From assembly GCA_046291695.1 (NCBI GenBank), contig JBKBSO010000013.1, forward strand, positions 1 to 64,000: a DNA stretch of 64,000 nucleotides, written 5' to 3'. The DNA is from PNNG01 sp046291695 (GTDB taxonomy: Bacteria; Bacteroidota; Bacteroidia; UBA7662). Position numbers and translations under genes: made by a program. A model generated the notes under the pieces. That model saw nothing but the letters and a program-made list of their open reading frames with translations, made no database searches and was not told the DNA's origin. Shown in pieces: positions 56,118 through 64,000 of the stretch (the stretch's first letter is position 1; the number at the start of each line of letters is the position of its first letter).

Positions 56118-57361
56118 AAAAATCAACCAACAAAACCGCAGGATTGGGCTTTATCCTTCGGCTCAGCTGGCGCAATATTTGGCGCAACCGCGGTCGCTCG
56201 CTCAGCTTAATGACCGCCATTTTTCTGGGACTCGTTGGCGGCACCTTTGCCATGGCCATGGTTACCGGCTTTATGGAGCAGCGCTTCTACAACGCCATCG
56301 AAAAGCAGTACAGCCATGTGCAGTTGCACAGCAAAAGCTGGCTCGATGAAGGCCAGGCCGGCATGTCGTTGCCCGGTGGCGAGGCCTTCGCCGATTCGTT
56401 GGGAAGCTTGCCCGGGGTACGGGCCTACGCCATTCGCAGTCTGGCGCAAGGTTTGGTAGCCTCGCCCACGCTCAGCCAGGGGGCCGAAATCAGGGGCATT
56501 CAGCCTGAGCAGGAAGAAGCGCTGGTAGGCTTGTCGCAACAACTGGTTGCCGGGAAGTACTTCAACGATACGTCCGAAAACCAATTGCTGCTCGGTGCCA
56601 AGCTGGCCAAAAAGCTCCGGCTCGAAGTAGGTTCTCGCCTGGTAATATCTTTCCCCAATGCGGAGCACGACATAGTTTCGGCTGCTTTCCGGGTGCAAGG
56701 CCTTTTCAGAACCGCCAATGCCGGCTTCGACCAAACGGCGGTATTCGTGCAAAAGCACCAACTCGACGGCTTGCTGGGCGAAACAGCACCCGCCTATGAG
56801 ATGGCTTTGCGCTTGCACGAAGCCGACAGCGTGCTGGCCCTGGCCGAAGCCTGGCAAACGGCCTTCCCCGAATTGAGTGTCCGCAGCTGGCGCGAACTGG
56901 CACCCGAGCTGGCCTATATGCAAGACAGTGGCTCGGTGGTGAGCTACATTTTTGTGTTCATCATTCTGCTGGGCTTGTCGTTTGGCATCCTCAACAGCAT
57001 GCTTATGGCGGTGTACGAACGCATGCGCGAATTGGGCATGCTCAAAGCCCTGGGCATGAACAAAAGCCGCATTTTTTTAATGATTATGTTCGAAACCCTT
57101 AGCATGTCGCTGCTCGCTGGCCTCACTGGCCTGCTGGCCGGCTCGGTGCTCGTAGGCATCACGGCCCGTACTGGCATCGACCTGGGGAAATACGCCGACG
57201 CCCTGGCCGAATTTGGCTATGATGCCGAACTCTACCCTCAGCTGTCGGCTGGTTACGCCCTTAACATCACCGCACTGGTGTTGATCCTCTCCATGCTCGC
57301 AGCTTTGTATCCGGCCATCAAGGCCCTAAAACTAAACGCAGCAAATGCGATTAGAAGTTGA
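56114..57361 (+). CDS. ABC transporter permease (FtsX/LolCE-like), second
   Basis: 415 residues, same topology as the preceding permease, to which it is related but not identical: LRLSWRNIWRNRGRSLSLMT, a periplasmic domain of about 230 residues, then GILNSMLMAVYERMRELGML and two final segments. The pair would make a heterodimer like LolC/LolE. It overlaps the previous gene by four bases. The ATPase gene follows after a 151-bp gap that holds AT-rich repeats (TTCAAAGTTCAAG-type) rather than a gene. Confidence 0.92.
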   Translation: MKKSTNKTAGLGFILRLSWRNIWRNRGRSLSLMTAIFLGLVGGTFAMAMVTGFMEQRFYNAIEKQYSHVQLHSKSWLDEGQAGMSLPGGEAFADSLGSLPGVRAYAIRSLAQGLVASPTLSQGAEIRGIQPEQEEALVGLSQQLVAGKYFNDTSENQLLLGAKLAKKLRLEVGSRLVISFPNAEHDIVSAAFRVQGLFRTANAGFDQTAVFVQKHQLDGLLGETAPAYEMALRLHEADSVLALAEAWQTAFPELSVRSWRELAPELAYMQDSGSVVSYIFVFIILLGLSFGILNSMLMAVYERMRELGMLKALGMNKSRIFLMIMFETLSMSLLAGLTGLLAGSVLVGITARTGIDLGKYADALAEFGYDAELYPQLSAGYALNITALVLILSMLAALYPAIKALKLNAANAIRS

Positions 57362-57512
57362 AAGTTCAAAGTTCAAGTTTTCAGAGGTTTATGAAAAATG
57401 CTCGGACAATTTAGCTCAAACTGACTGATTCCACTTTAGGCTGCCCACTTTCAACTTCTCACTTCTTTAGACTTCACGCTTCGCCCTTCACTCTTCAAAC
57501 TTCACTCATCCC
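57362..57512. repeat. Tandem TTCAAAGTTCAAG-type junk repeat
   Basis: The interval between the second permease and the ATPase starts TTGAAAGTTCAAAGTTCAAG and has further CTTCACTCTTCAAACTTCAC units. The same kind of sequence is at 31051-31078 and about 58200. Low-complexity spacer, no gene. Confidence 0.5.
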
Positions 57513-58199
57513 ATGTCTCCTGTCCTCAAAACCCAAAACCTCAGCAAAACCTACTCCGAAGGTCCGGTTGCTGTACACGCCCTGCGCGACATCAGTTTAG
57601 AAATCATGCCCGGTGAGTTCACCGTCATCATTGGTCCCTCGGGATCGGGCAAAACCACCCTGCTCAACATGCTCGGCGGGCTCGACAGCCCCAGCAGCGG
57701 CAAGGTGTGGGTAGCCGGCACGGATATCAGTGATTTAAACGAAAACCAGCTGATCGATTTCCGACTGCACCACATCGGCTTCGTTTTTCAGGCCTATAAC
57801 CTCATTCCGGTGCTCACGGCCGAAGAAAATGTGTCGTTCATTATGGACCTGCAAGGCCGGCCTGACAAGGAGATCAAGGCCCGTGCCGCCGAGGTGCTGG
57901 CCGAAGTAGGCCTGGCCGATCGCGCTAAAAACCGTCCCGCCGAACTTTCAGGCGGTCAACAACAGCGGGTGGCCGTAGCCCGGGCGCTGGCCTCACGGCC
58001 CAAATACGTGCTGGCCGATGAGCCCACTGCCAACCTCGATTCGCAAACGGCCTTCAACCTGCTCGATACCATGAAGCGGCTGAATGTGGAAGAGCAAATG
58101 ACCTTTTTGTTTTCGACCCACGACCAACGGGTCATCGATCGGGCCAGCCGGGTGATTACGCTGGTGGATGGTTCAATTGCTTCGGATGAACGCCGTTAA
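57513..58199 (+). CDS. ABC transporter ATP-binding protein (LolD-like)
   Basis: 228 residues, single nucleotide-binding domain of the MacB/LolD group. Walker A GPSGSGKTT (G41-T49), Q-loop FVFQAYNLIPVLTAEENV, ABC signature LSGGQQQRVAVARAL, Walker B YVLADEPTANLD and H-loop STHDQRV. It drives the two upstream FtsX-type permeases, probably to extract lipids or lipoproteins from the inner membrane for the LolA-like carrier. It ends where a 270-bp repeat region begins. Confidence 0.93.
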   Translation: MSPVLKTQNLSKTYSEGPVAVHALRDISLEIMPGEFTVIIGPSGSGKTTLLNMLGGLDSPSSGKVWVAGTDISDLNENQLIDFRLHHIGFVFQAYNLIPVLTAEENVSFIMDLQGRPDKEIKARAAEVLAEVGLADRAKNRPAELSGGQQQRVAVARALASRPKYVLADEPTANLDSQTAFNLLDTMKRLNVEEQMTFLFSTHDQRVIDRASRVITLVDGSIASDERR

Positions 58200-58256
58200 G
58201 ATTCAAGAATTAAAATTCAATATTCAAGATTCCAATGTTACGGTTTGCGATTTTGT

Positions 58257-58528
58257 TAACTGCTCATCTACATCTTTGCCAGTAAGCCGAAGGCTTGGCT
58301 CGGCGCCCTCAGGACAAGCTGCGCTAGCAGCGCAGTCCAAAGGGCTCCGTTACCTCGCGGCAAGCAGAAGCTGCTAGTAGCACAGACAAAAGGTTGTTTC
58401 AGGGCAAAAAAGTTAAAATATACGATAATGGCTATCGGTTTTAAGAGAATAACAAAAACCTCTCTGTCCTCTGCGGTGAGAAAAGGACCGCCGGTTCTGT
58501 ACTGGCAATTTTGCAAATATGCAGATTT
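58257..58528 (+). repeat. Direct repeat, copy 1, upstream of the barrel gene
   Basis: About 272 bp closely similar to 59831-60098. Shared blocks include TAAGCCGAAGGCTTG, ACCTCGCGGC, GAAGCTGCTAGTAGCAC, GTTTCAGGGCA and CTCTGCGGTGAGAAAAG. No open frame runs through both copies. Confidence 0.75.
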
Positions 58529-58559
58529 TGTTACATGCTGCCGTGCAGTTGGCTTAGTG

Positions 58560-59744
58560 ATGTTTTTGGCCTTTTTGAACGGCTTTGCGGCACTTGGGCA
58601 AGACAGCATTCCTGAGCCGGAGCGCAACCGAACACGCCCCGAGTTGCATGGTTACCTTAAAAACTTTCCCATGCTGGTGCTGGCCGCCGACGGGCGCAGT
58701 GTGCAGCAATCGGACAACATCTTGCACAACCGCTTTAATTTTCGTTGGGCCATCAACCAAAATTGGGAAGTGCAAGCCGCACAGCGTACGCGGGTGTTTT
58801 GGGGACAAACGGCTACTATCCCGTTTTTTCGTGATTTTTTGGAGACCGATTTGAATGGCCCTGTTGATTTGAGTCATGTGATTTTTAACAGCGGCAATGT
58901 ACTGCTGCACACCATCACCGATCGGGCTTTTGTGAACTACAGCAGCGGTAAATGGCAGGTACGGGCTGGCCGGCAACGCATTAACTGGGGCATCAACCTG
59001 GTGAGCAACCCCAACGATTTGTTTAACAACTACAGCTTTTTCGACTTCGATTACGAAGAGCGTCCCGGTGTAGATGCCTTGCGCATCAATTGGTACCAAA
59101 GTTCGCTATCGCGTTGGGAACTGGCCATTGCACCTGGTCGCGATTTGATGGTGCCCAACAGCCCCATCAAACTACAAAACTCGGTGGCTGCTGTGCTTTA
59201 CGCCTTCAACCGCAAGGGCTATGATATACAATTGGTAAGCGGTTATTTCCACAATCGTTATGCGCTAGGTACAGGTTGGGCTGGCAGCATCAAAGGCTGG
59301 GGTTTTAAGGGTGAACTTAGCTGGTTTTACGATTTGGAGTCACAGCCGGGTTTGGAACGGGGCAATGTGGTGGTGGCGGTATCGGCCGATTACCGTTTTG
59401 CCAATAATTTGTTTTGGATCAACGAAGTGGTGTACAACCAGCAGCGGGGGGCAGGTATGGCTCCTATTCTACTCATCCGTCCGTTGCGTGCCGATAACCT
59501 CAGCTTCAGCGATTGGAGCGTGCTCAGCACCCTGCAGTACCCCATCGGCATGCGGCACAGCCTGAGCCTGGCCGGATTTTATTATCCCACCGAAAGCACC
59601 CTCTTCATCTCGCCCAACTACAGCTATTCGGTGGCTCAAAACCTCGATCTTACGGTCCTCAGCCAGCTGTTTATCGCCCCGGCTTCCAGTCTTTTTGCCA
59701 ATGCCGGCAGTACCGTAGCCTTGTTGTTGAAGTGGTCGTTTTGA
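58560..59744 (+). CDS. Outer-membrane beta-barrel protein of the LolA/ABC locus
   Basis: About 394 residues from the ATG at 58560; the GTG at 58557 is equally possible and would lengthen the signal (RAVGLVMFLAFLNGFAALGQ). The frame is open to 58428 but that part lies in the repeat and is rejected as the start. The rest is a porin-like barrel (WQVRAGRQRINWGINLVSNP; FFDFDYEERPGVDALRINWY; VVVAVSADYRFANNLFWI) ending in LLKWSF, as outer-membrane proteins do. It resembles the alginate-export/DUF1302 type. It would give the exporter an outer-membrane end; this is an inference from operon position and fold. Confidence 0.72.
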   Translation: MFLAFLNGFAALGQDSIPEPERNRTRPELHGYLKNFPMLVLAADGRSVQQSDNILHNRFNFRWAINQNWEVQAAQRTRVFWGQTATIPFFRDFLETDLNGPVDLSHVIFNSGNVLLHTITDRAFVNYSSGKWQVRAGRQRINWGINLVSNPNDLFNNYSFFDFDYEERPGVDALRINWYQSSLSRWELAIAPGRDLMVPNSPIKLQNSVAAVLYAFNRKGYDIQLVSGYFHNRYALGTGWAGSIKGWGFKGELSWFYDLESQPGLERGNVVVAVSADYRFANNLFWINEVVYNQQRGAGMAPILLIRPLRADNLSFSDWSVLSTLQYPIGMRHSLSLAGFYYPTESTLFISPNYSYSVAQNLDLTVLSQLFIAPASSLFANAGSTVALLLKWSF

Positions 59745-59830
59745 GATGAAGCTTTTGTCATTTTTTAACCTCATCATCCGCCTTTCAATTATTGATTAAC
59801 TTTTAGTGATTAAGTCCGTATTGATGTTTT

Positions 59831-60098
59831 TTATACTGTTCATCCGCATCTTTGCAAGTAAGCCGAAGGCTTGTCTCTGCGACCTCAGGACAAGCTGCAT
59901 GAGCAGCGCAGTCCAAAAGGCTTCTATACCTCGCGGCCAGCCGAAGCTGCTAGTAGCACTGATAAAAAAAACGTTTCAGGGCACATACGTTCAAATAAAC
60001 GATAACGTCTGCAAGGGGCTAACAAAAGCTTCCCCGCCCTCTCTGCGGTGAGAAAAGAAACGCCGTTTCTGTACTTGCAATCATGCGGATAAACAAAT
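59831..60098 (+). repeat. Direct repeat, copy 2, after the barrel gene
   Basis: About 268 bp, same orientation as 58257-58528; the shared blocks are listed there. A small gene starts 20 bases later, as the barrel gene does after copy 1. Confidence 0.75.
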
Positions 60099-60117
60099 TT
60101 TTTATGATCTTAACATC

Positions 60118-60405
60118 ATGATGATTGGAGGTGGAACCATAGCAGCCATGATTGCCAGTGTGGAGCAAAACGGCGGCATGCTGCGTTCTGCGCATCGCAA
60201 AAGTTTGAATAAGGAGGCATTGGTGCGCGGTTTGGGTCAGGAGGGAAGGAGCATACAGGGGCCTGGATTCAAATCAGAATCGGCTCGTCGCGATTTTTTG
60301 GAAAAACTTGCCATGGAAAAACGCCGCGAAGACCGACAGTTGAAGATGATTTTACTTTTTAGTTTGTTGGTCTTATTCGCCATTTTAGCTTGGGTTATCG
60401 GTTGA
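60118..60405 (+). CDS. Small single-span membrane protein
   Basis: 95 residues. A basic, glycine-rich N-terminal part (LRSAHRKSLNKEALVRGLGQ) is followed by a charged helix (ESARRDFLEKLAMEKRREDR) and one C-terminal membrane segment (MILLFSLLVLFAILAWVIG). A tail-anchored protein of unknown function. The second ATG at 60121 could be the start. It follows copy 2 of the direct repeat. Confidence 0.55.
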   Translation: MMIGGGTIAAMIASVEQNGGMLRSAHRKSLNKEALVRGLGQEGRSIQGPGFKSESARRDFLEKLAMEKRREDRQLKMILLFSLLVLFAILAWVIG

Positions 60406-60466
60406 TTCCTTGAGTGTTTTGGTCAATCACCTCTGAACAAGGGGTACGCCGACTTGAAAAGCAGTA

Positions 60467-60501
60467 GCCCCGATGAGCCAAGTTCAGCGACCAATCGGGG
60501 C
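60467..60501. terminator. Hairpin between convergent genes
   Basis: GCCCCGAT (60467-60474) and ATCGGGGC (60494-60501) form a perfect 8-bp stem with a 19-base loop, between the small membrane-protein gene and the convergent T9SS gene. T runs are weak on both sides. Confidence 0.4.
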
Positions 60502-60546
60502 GAAGCAGGCAGGTTTATTCTTTCTGTTTGTACATTTTTGAAAATC

Positions 60547-62751
60547 TTAAGGTTGCACTACCAATCTGCTGTGGGCCATATAGCTGCCGTGCTTGGAGCG
60601 GGCTTGCACCAGGTACATGCCGGCTGGAAGCTGCAACGAAAGCTCTTGCCTTCCGCCTTCGAGTACTTGCTCGAGCAGCAACTTGCCTTGCATATCGTAA
60701 ATACGTAGCTGGTGGCGGCTGTTTTCGGGCAATTCAAGCCACATATAGTCGCGGGTAGGGTTAGGGTAGAGCTTTATTTTTTGGGGTGCATCGGCTTTTT
60801 CTGCAACAGAACTGCTCCCTCCACCAGTGGTGTTGGCAAAGCCATTGACAACTACCCGGCTCATGCGCAGACCCACCCACCACACATCGGTGCTGAAGAA
60901 GTGCGCTGAACGAATGTTGAAATTCGAGATGCCGACGGGTACGGGCAGTACTTCTTCTTGCCAGCTTTGTCCGCCATTGGTGCTGATAAATACCCGGTTG
61001 TAGTCGGCCAGGTTGAGGTTCCATGGATATTGGGCCACAGCCAAAAGATCGGCACCCAACGCTTGGAATTTGAGTCCGGCACCCGAAAGCGTTACAGGCG
61101 TACTGAAGCCAGCTTGTCGTACCCAATTGTTTCCTCCATCAGTGGTTTTGTAGGTGATGAATTGCTCGCTTGGACTACGCATGAGGATGTAACCAACTTG
61201 GTCGGTGGCCATTACAAAATCGACCAACTCTTCATTGTTACGAGGGAAATTACTGATTTGAACTGGTGAATTACTGGTTTGAACCGGGAAAGTCAGCGAC
61301 GACACCCGGAACTCGGTACCATGATCACGGGCAAAACGCATCTGAGCAACGGTTGGCAGCACATCAAAAATATTCGTTACGTTTTGGCTAATGCCAAAGT
61401 TGGTATTAGAGTGGCCAAAATCGTTACTATACATACCATTTTGAGCCCTTCGTGTGAGCACATGGCCTTGCGCATTGGCTTTGAAGCGGTAAACATGGTT
61501 GTTGCCTCCGCCTCCGGCACTTACCCAGGTGCGACCGCTGTCGAGGCTCCGAAACACCGAACCATTGAAGTTGCCCAGTAGAAAGGTGGTATCGTTCAAA
61601 ATGTGGCAGGCGGTATTGTAATTAGAAGTCGCAGGCGCCACGCCACGTTCGAACCAGTAGCCGCCGTTGGTGCTAACCATGTAGCGACCACTTTCGCCAA
61701 CCATAATTCCTAATTGGCCTTTAAAGTGAATGTCGTAAATAGGACCCAGGTTATTGTTTTCCAGCGATTTCCAAGTTTGCCCGTAGTCTTCGGTATAATC
61801 TACAAACAAGCCTGAACCGCTGAGTAGTTTGTTGCCCATATAACGCGGGGCTGCTGGGCCGCTGGCATTCGGCGGTTGAGGAATTGCGATGAGCGTTGTT
61901 CCCCCATCGAGGGTATAAAAGACACCTGCACTTTGCTGGAAGGTCAGCACTCCTTCGCTGGGATTTTTGAATACAACGTTCGCCAAACCCAGGTTGATCG
62001 AGCTTCCAGGGATGGTCATGGGAGTCCAGTTTTGACCACCGTCGGTGGTGCGATGGGTTCCCATGCTGCTCCAAGCGAAGAACAAGCTTGGACTGATGGC
62101 CTGAAAATGATTGGTGTTTTGGGGCACAAACCGACCGATACCTGTGCTGGCACCAAAATCACGGCCGCCATTGGTATTTAATTGAATTTCGGTGCCAATG
62201 CTTACGTAATATATACTGTCTCCTACAAAACTCAGCCGTTGGTTAGCATTCGAAATAGAAATGCCACCACTGTATACCCAGTCAACCCCATTAAAGCTGT
62301 GGTAGTAGTGCCAAAGTGAAGAAAGTGAAAAACGCATCAAATAACCGTTGAACACCCGATGAAAGGTATTGAAGTTTTGGGTTTGGGTGGTAGAAAAGGG
62401 GATGGTGGCTTGCTGAAAAGTGTTGCCAGCGTCGGCGGAAAAGTGTACTTGTCCGTTTCCGGTGACCACAATCACGCTATCGGCTGTGCGCTCAATACGT
62501 TCCAAAATACTTTGCCCGCCAATAGAAGGCACTTTCCCAACTCGTTCCCAAATGCGGGTATTCATGTTAAAGTGAATTATATCGGTACTGCTCATGTCTT
62601 GCAAATCGATGTTGGTAAAACAGCGAAGCACCGAATCATTCAAAACATCGGCTCGGGCTACGTTCACAGATTGAATGTGAAAGAAAGGTGCGTTTCCTTG
62701 GGCGCCGGCTAAAATTGGTAGGGCCAGCAGCATGCTAAATAAAAATTTCAT
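60547..62751 (-). CDS. T9SS-secreted BNR/Asp-box repeat protein
   Basis: 734 residues, signal peptide MKFLFSMLLALPILAGAQG. The bulk is a propeller of sialidase/BNR-type (Ycf48-like) blades with repeated Asp-box patterns: TTDGGQNWTPMTI, STNGGYWFERG, TTDGGNNWVRQAG, STNGGQSWQEEV. The C-terminus is a type A sorting domain (LYPNPTRDYMWLEL, IYDMQGKLLL, PAGMYLVQARS). Predicted to be surface-exposed or secreted through T9SS; glycan or protein binding is the usual role of such propellers. The palindrome ATACCCTGTACAGGGTAT lies 65 bp upstream of its start. Confidence 0.87.
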   Translation of the reverse strand: MKFLFSMLLALPILAGAQGNAPFFHIQSVNVARADVLNDSVLRCFTNIDLQDMSSTDIIHFNMNTRIWERVGKVPSIGGQSILERIERTADSVIVVTGNGQVHFSADAGNTFQQATIPFSTTQTQNFNTFHRVFNGYLMRFSLSSLWHYYHSFNGVDWVYSGGISISNANQRLSFVGDSIYYVSIGTEIQLNTNGGRDFGASTGIGRFVPQNTNHFQAISPSLFFAWSSMGTHRTTDGGQNWTPMTIPGSSINLGLANVVFKNPSEGVLTFQQSAGVFYTLDGGTTLIAIPQPPNASGPAAPRYMGNKLLSGSGLFVDYTEDYGQTWKSLENNNLGPIYDIHFKGQLGIMVGESGRYMVSTNGGYWFERGVAPATSNYNTACHILNDTTFLLGNFNGSVFRSLDSGRTWVSAGGGGNNHVYRFKANAQGHVLTRRAQNGMYSNDFGHSNTNFGISQNVTNIFDVLPTVAQMRFARDHGTEFRVSSLTFPVQTSNSPVQISNFPRNNEELVDFVMATDQVGYILMRSPSEQFITYKTTDGGNNWVRQAGFSTPVTLSGAGLKFQALGADLLAVAQYPWNLNLADYNRVFISTNGGQSWQEEVLPVPVGISNFNIRSAHFFSTDVWWVGLRMSRVVVNGFANTTGGGSSSVAEKADAPQKIKLYPNPTRDYMWLELPENSRHQLRIYDMQGKLLLEQVLEGGRQELSLQLPAGMYLVQARSKHGSYMAHSRLVVQP

Positions 62752-63184
62752 GGCTTTTGGTTTTGATGATTAAAAGTCTGAAATAACCAGTGTTTTGCCA
62801 TGAAATCCAACCCAATATACCCTGTACAGGGTATGAAAATACCAACTAACCAGCAGGCCTGGATCGGAAAGTGCAATGGCTAGCTTAACGGCTGAAAAAC
62901 CGCTCTTTGAAATGAAATAGGACCGCATGGATAAATGGTAAGCCATTTCTCATTGCCCAACCCTGTTCGATACGGCTTCAAGTGTTAGGTAGGTGTAGCT
63001 TTTCATGCCACATGTACTTTTGTCTTATCCATTCAGACGCTTTTCCATGTGTTTCAAAGGTTTTGTCGGCTTTTTGTAAGCTTTTGGCTTTCCCTGTTCG
63101 CTTTACAAAATCATGGCAATCAATGCTTTATTCACGACTAATTTGAGCTCAGATCATCAATAAAGATGAAAGGAAGGATAAGTC
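62752..63184. other. Non-coding region with a palindrome
   Basis: 433 bp between a minus-strand T9SS gene and the DUF4919 gene. It contains the palindrome at 62817-62834 and a TACTTTTG -7-like motif at 63015-63022, 162 bp before the DUF4919 start. Confidence 0.6.
62817..62834. promoter_or_regulatory. Palindromic operator candidate upstream of the BNR T9SS gene
   Basis: ATACCCTGTACAGGGTAT is a perfect 18-bp palindrome that matches 17 of 18 bases of the element at 9349-9366. It lies 65 bp upstream of the minus-strand start at 62751. Confidence 0.55.
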
Positions 63185-63859
63185 ATGAAAAAGCTCATTA
63201 GTTTGTTGCTGGCTATGCAGCTGGCAGCTCCGCTCCTCGCACAACAAATTTCACGAATCAGTTTTGATTCGGTTTTTTCGCGAACCTCTAATCCCGAACT
63301 CAGCAGCTATTATCCGAAATTGCTGGAGCGTTTTTTTGCCGACGATAGTTTGCATGCCTCTGAATATGCCTTGCTGTACTATGGAGCTACCAACCAATCG
63401 TTTTACACGCCTTATGGAAGTTCAGCCAACGAACGTTTATTTAATGAGCACTACCGCGATGCAAATTTTGCCTTGGCTATACCTTTTGGCGACAGTGCCT
63501 TACACGATAATCCCATCAACTTGCGTATGCTTTTTAGGATGTTGGTGGCTCATCACGAAATGGGCAATCAGCTCATGGCCCATCGTTTTGCAAAGCGATA
63601 TTTTGGGCTGCTCCAGTCCATATACGACAGTGGTGATGGCAAATCCATAGAAACTGCTTGGGTGGTTATTGCCGTATCCGACGAGTATATGGTGTTGCAC
63701 GATTTGGAGTTGCAGTCGGTAAAGCAGAGCCTTATACGCGAAACCGATGTGTTGCAGCTCGACACCCGTAATCAGCCAGCTGAGGAAAAAATTGAAGCGC
63801 TCTACTTTAATGTGAGCATGCCCCTGCGCCAGCTTAGCAAAATGATGGCCCAGGAGTAG
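63185..63859 (+). CDS. DUF4919 exported protein
   Basis: 224 residues with signal peptide MKKLISLLLAMQLAAPLLAQ. The mature part is helical, TPR-like (ASEYALLYYGATNQSFYTPY; NLRMLFRMLVAHHEMGNQLM; AHRFAKRYFGLLQSIYDSGD), and matches the Bacteroidota family DUF4919, whose function is unknown. The next gene starts 36 bases later with an almost identical signal peptide (MKKLISLLLGLITAPALLAQ), so the two probably form an operon. Confidence 0.82.
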   Translation: MKKLISLLLAMQLAAPLLAQQISRISFDSVFSRTSNPELSSYYPKLLERFFADDSLHASEYALLYYGATNQSFYTPYGSSANERLFNEHYRDANFALAIPFGDSALHDNPINLRMLFRMLVAHHEMGNQLMAHRFAKRYFGLLQSIYDSGDGKSIETAWVVIAVSDEYMVLHDLELQSVKQSLIRETDVLQLDTRNQPAEEKIEALYFNVSMPLRQLSKMMAQE

Positions 63860-63895
63860 TTAAATAGCCCGAGGTTAACCAAATTAATATACATC

Positions 63896-64000
63896 ATGAA
63901 AAAGTTAATCAGTTTGCTGCTGGGCCTCATTACAGCCCCGGCGCTTTTGGCCCAATCGTCGGAATTTAAGTTGTATGCCAATGGACTTATTTACAGTGAA
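63896..64000 (+). CDS. Exported protein, N-terminal part only (cut by window end)
   Basis: The 35 codons visible give a signal peptide (MKKLISLLLGLITAPALLAQ) followed by SSEFKLYANGLIYSE, after which the window ends. The signal is nearly identical to that of the DUF4919 gene 36 bases upstream. Family cannot be assigned from this fragment. Confidence 0.7.
   Translation, partial: MKKLISLLLGLITAPALLAQSSEFKLYANGLIYSE

Noticed and set aside
57362..57512. TTCAAAGTTCAAG-type repeats as a CRISPR array or regulatory array
   Set aside because: Units are irregular, have no unique spacers of constant length and occur as scattered junk at 31051 and 58200 as well.
58428..58559. N-terminal extension of the barrel gene from the ATG at 58428
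   Set aside because: Most of it lies within the direct repeat and would place about 40 unrelated residues before the signal peptide.

Overview
The window is a chromosomal segment of a Bacteroidota bacterium. Evidence read from the sequence: three proteins carry type IX secretion (T9SS) C-terminal sorting domains, several promoters match the Bacteroidota -7 consensus TAnnTTTG, Shine-Dalgarno sites are nearly absent, and families typical of the phylum are present (DUF4919, GIN/DUF2807, GbsR-type MarR regulators, LytS/LytTR pairs). Class and genus cannot be fixed from this window. No rRNA, tRNA or CRISPR array was seen. Most of the window looks like vertically inherited chromosome, with a few AT-rich inserts and mobile remnants.

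Layout. 0.3-7.7 kb: polA, then two exported surface proteins that share an N-terminal domain, the first ending in dockerin-like calcium repeats and the second in a T9SS sorting domain. 8-15.7 kb: a divergent O-antigen-ligase-like gene, then a tightly coupled methylmalonyl-CoA mutase operon (mutA, mutB, a GT-C-like membrane protein, meaB) preceded by an 18-bp palindrome that recurs upstream of a T9SS gene at 62.8 kb. 15.8-20.8 kb: an outer-membrane barrel gene and a broken paralogue, Mrp/ApbC, a NifU-like Fe-S protein, pyrF, and a ferredoxin-type reductase. 20.9-22.6 kb: a fatty acid desaturase divergent from that reductase, then a terminator into whose 3' side a strongly shortened group II intron is inserted. 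22.6-29.6 kb: two alpha/beta hydrolases (one without its nucleophile serine), a GIN-domain protein, a GMC oxidoreductase, a membrane protein of unknown role and an SDR enzyme. 29.7-36.3 kb: a VapBC-type toxin-antitoxin operon with a clear promoter, a Crp/Fnr regulator, a serine hydrolase, dihydroorotase, and an aldehyde dehydrogenase-DUF779-AraC module.

36.3-47.9 kb: unknown and regulatory genes, rluF, an AT-rich patch (hydrolase, flavin reductase, methyltransferase) next to an insertion-sequence end fragment, then an envelope gene pair coupled to a LytS/LytTR two-component system, and a TauE-type permease. 48-53.5 kb: a large T9SS protein, DUF1801 and SRPBCC proteins, and a toxin-antitoxin pair whose ParE-like toxin is frameshifted. 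53.6-60.4 kb: a GbsR-like regulator, a LolA-like protein, two FtsX-type permeases, a LolD-like ATPase and an outer-membrane barrel, which together look like a dedicated inner-to-outer-membrane transport locus; a 270-bp repeat flanks the barrel gene. 60.5-64 kb: a BNR-repeat T9SS protein, a DUF4919 protein and the start of another exported protein.

The points most worth following are the miniature group II intron, the shared palindrome, the LolA/ABC/barrel locus, the cohesin/dockerin-like surface pair, and several genes with missing key residues or inactivating changes.
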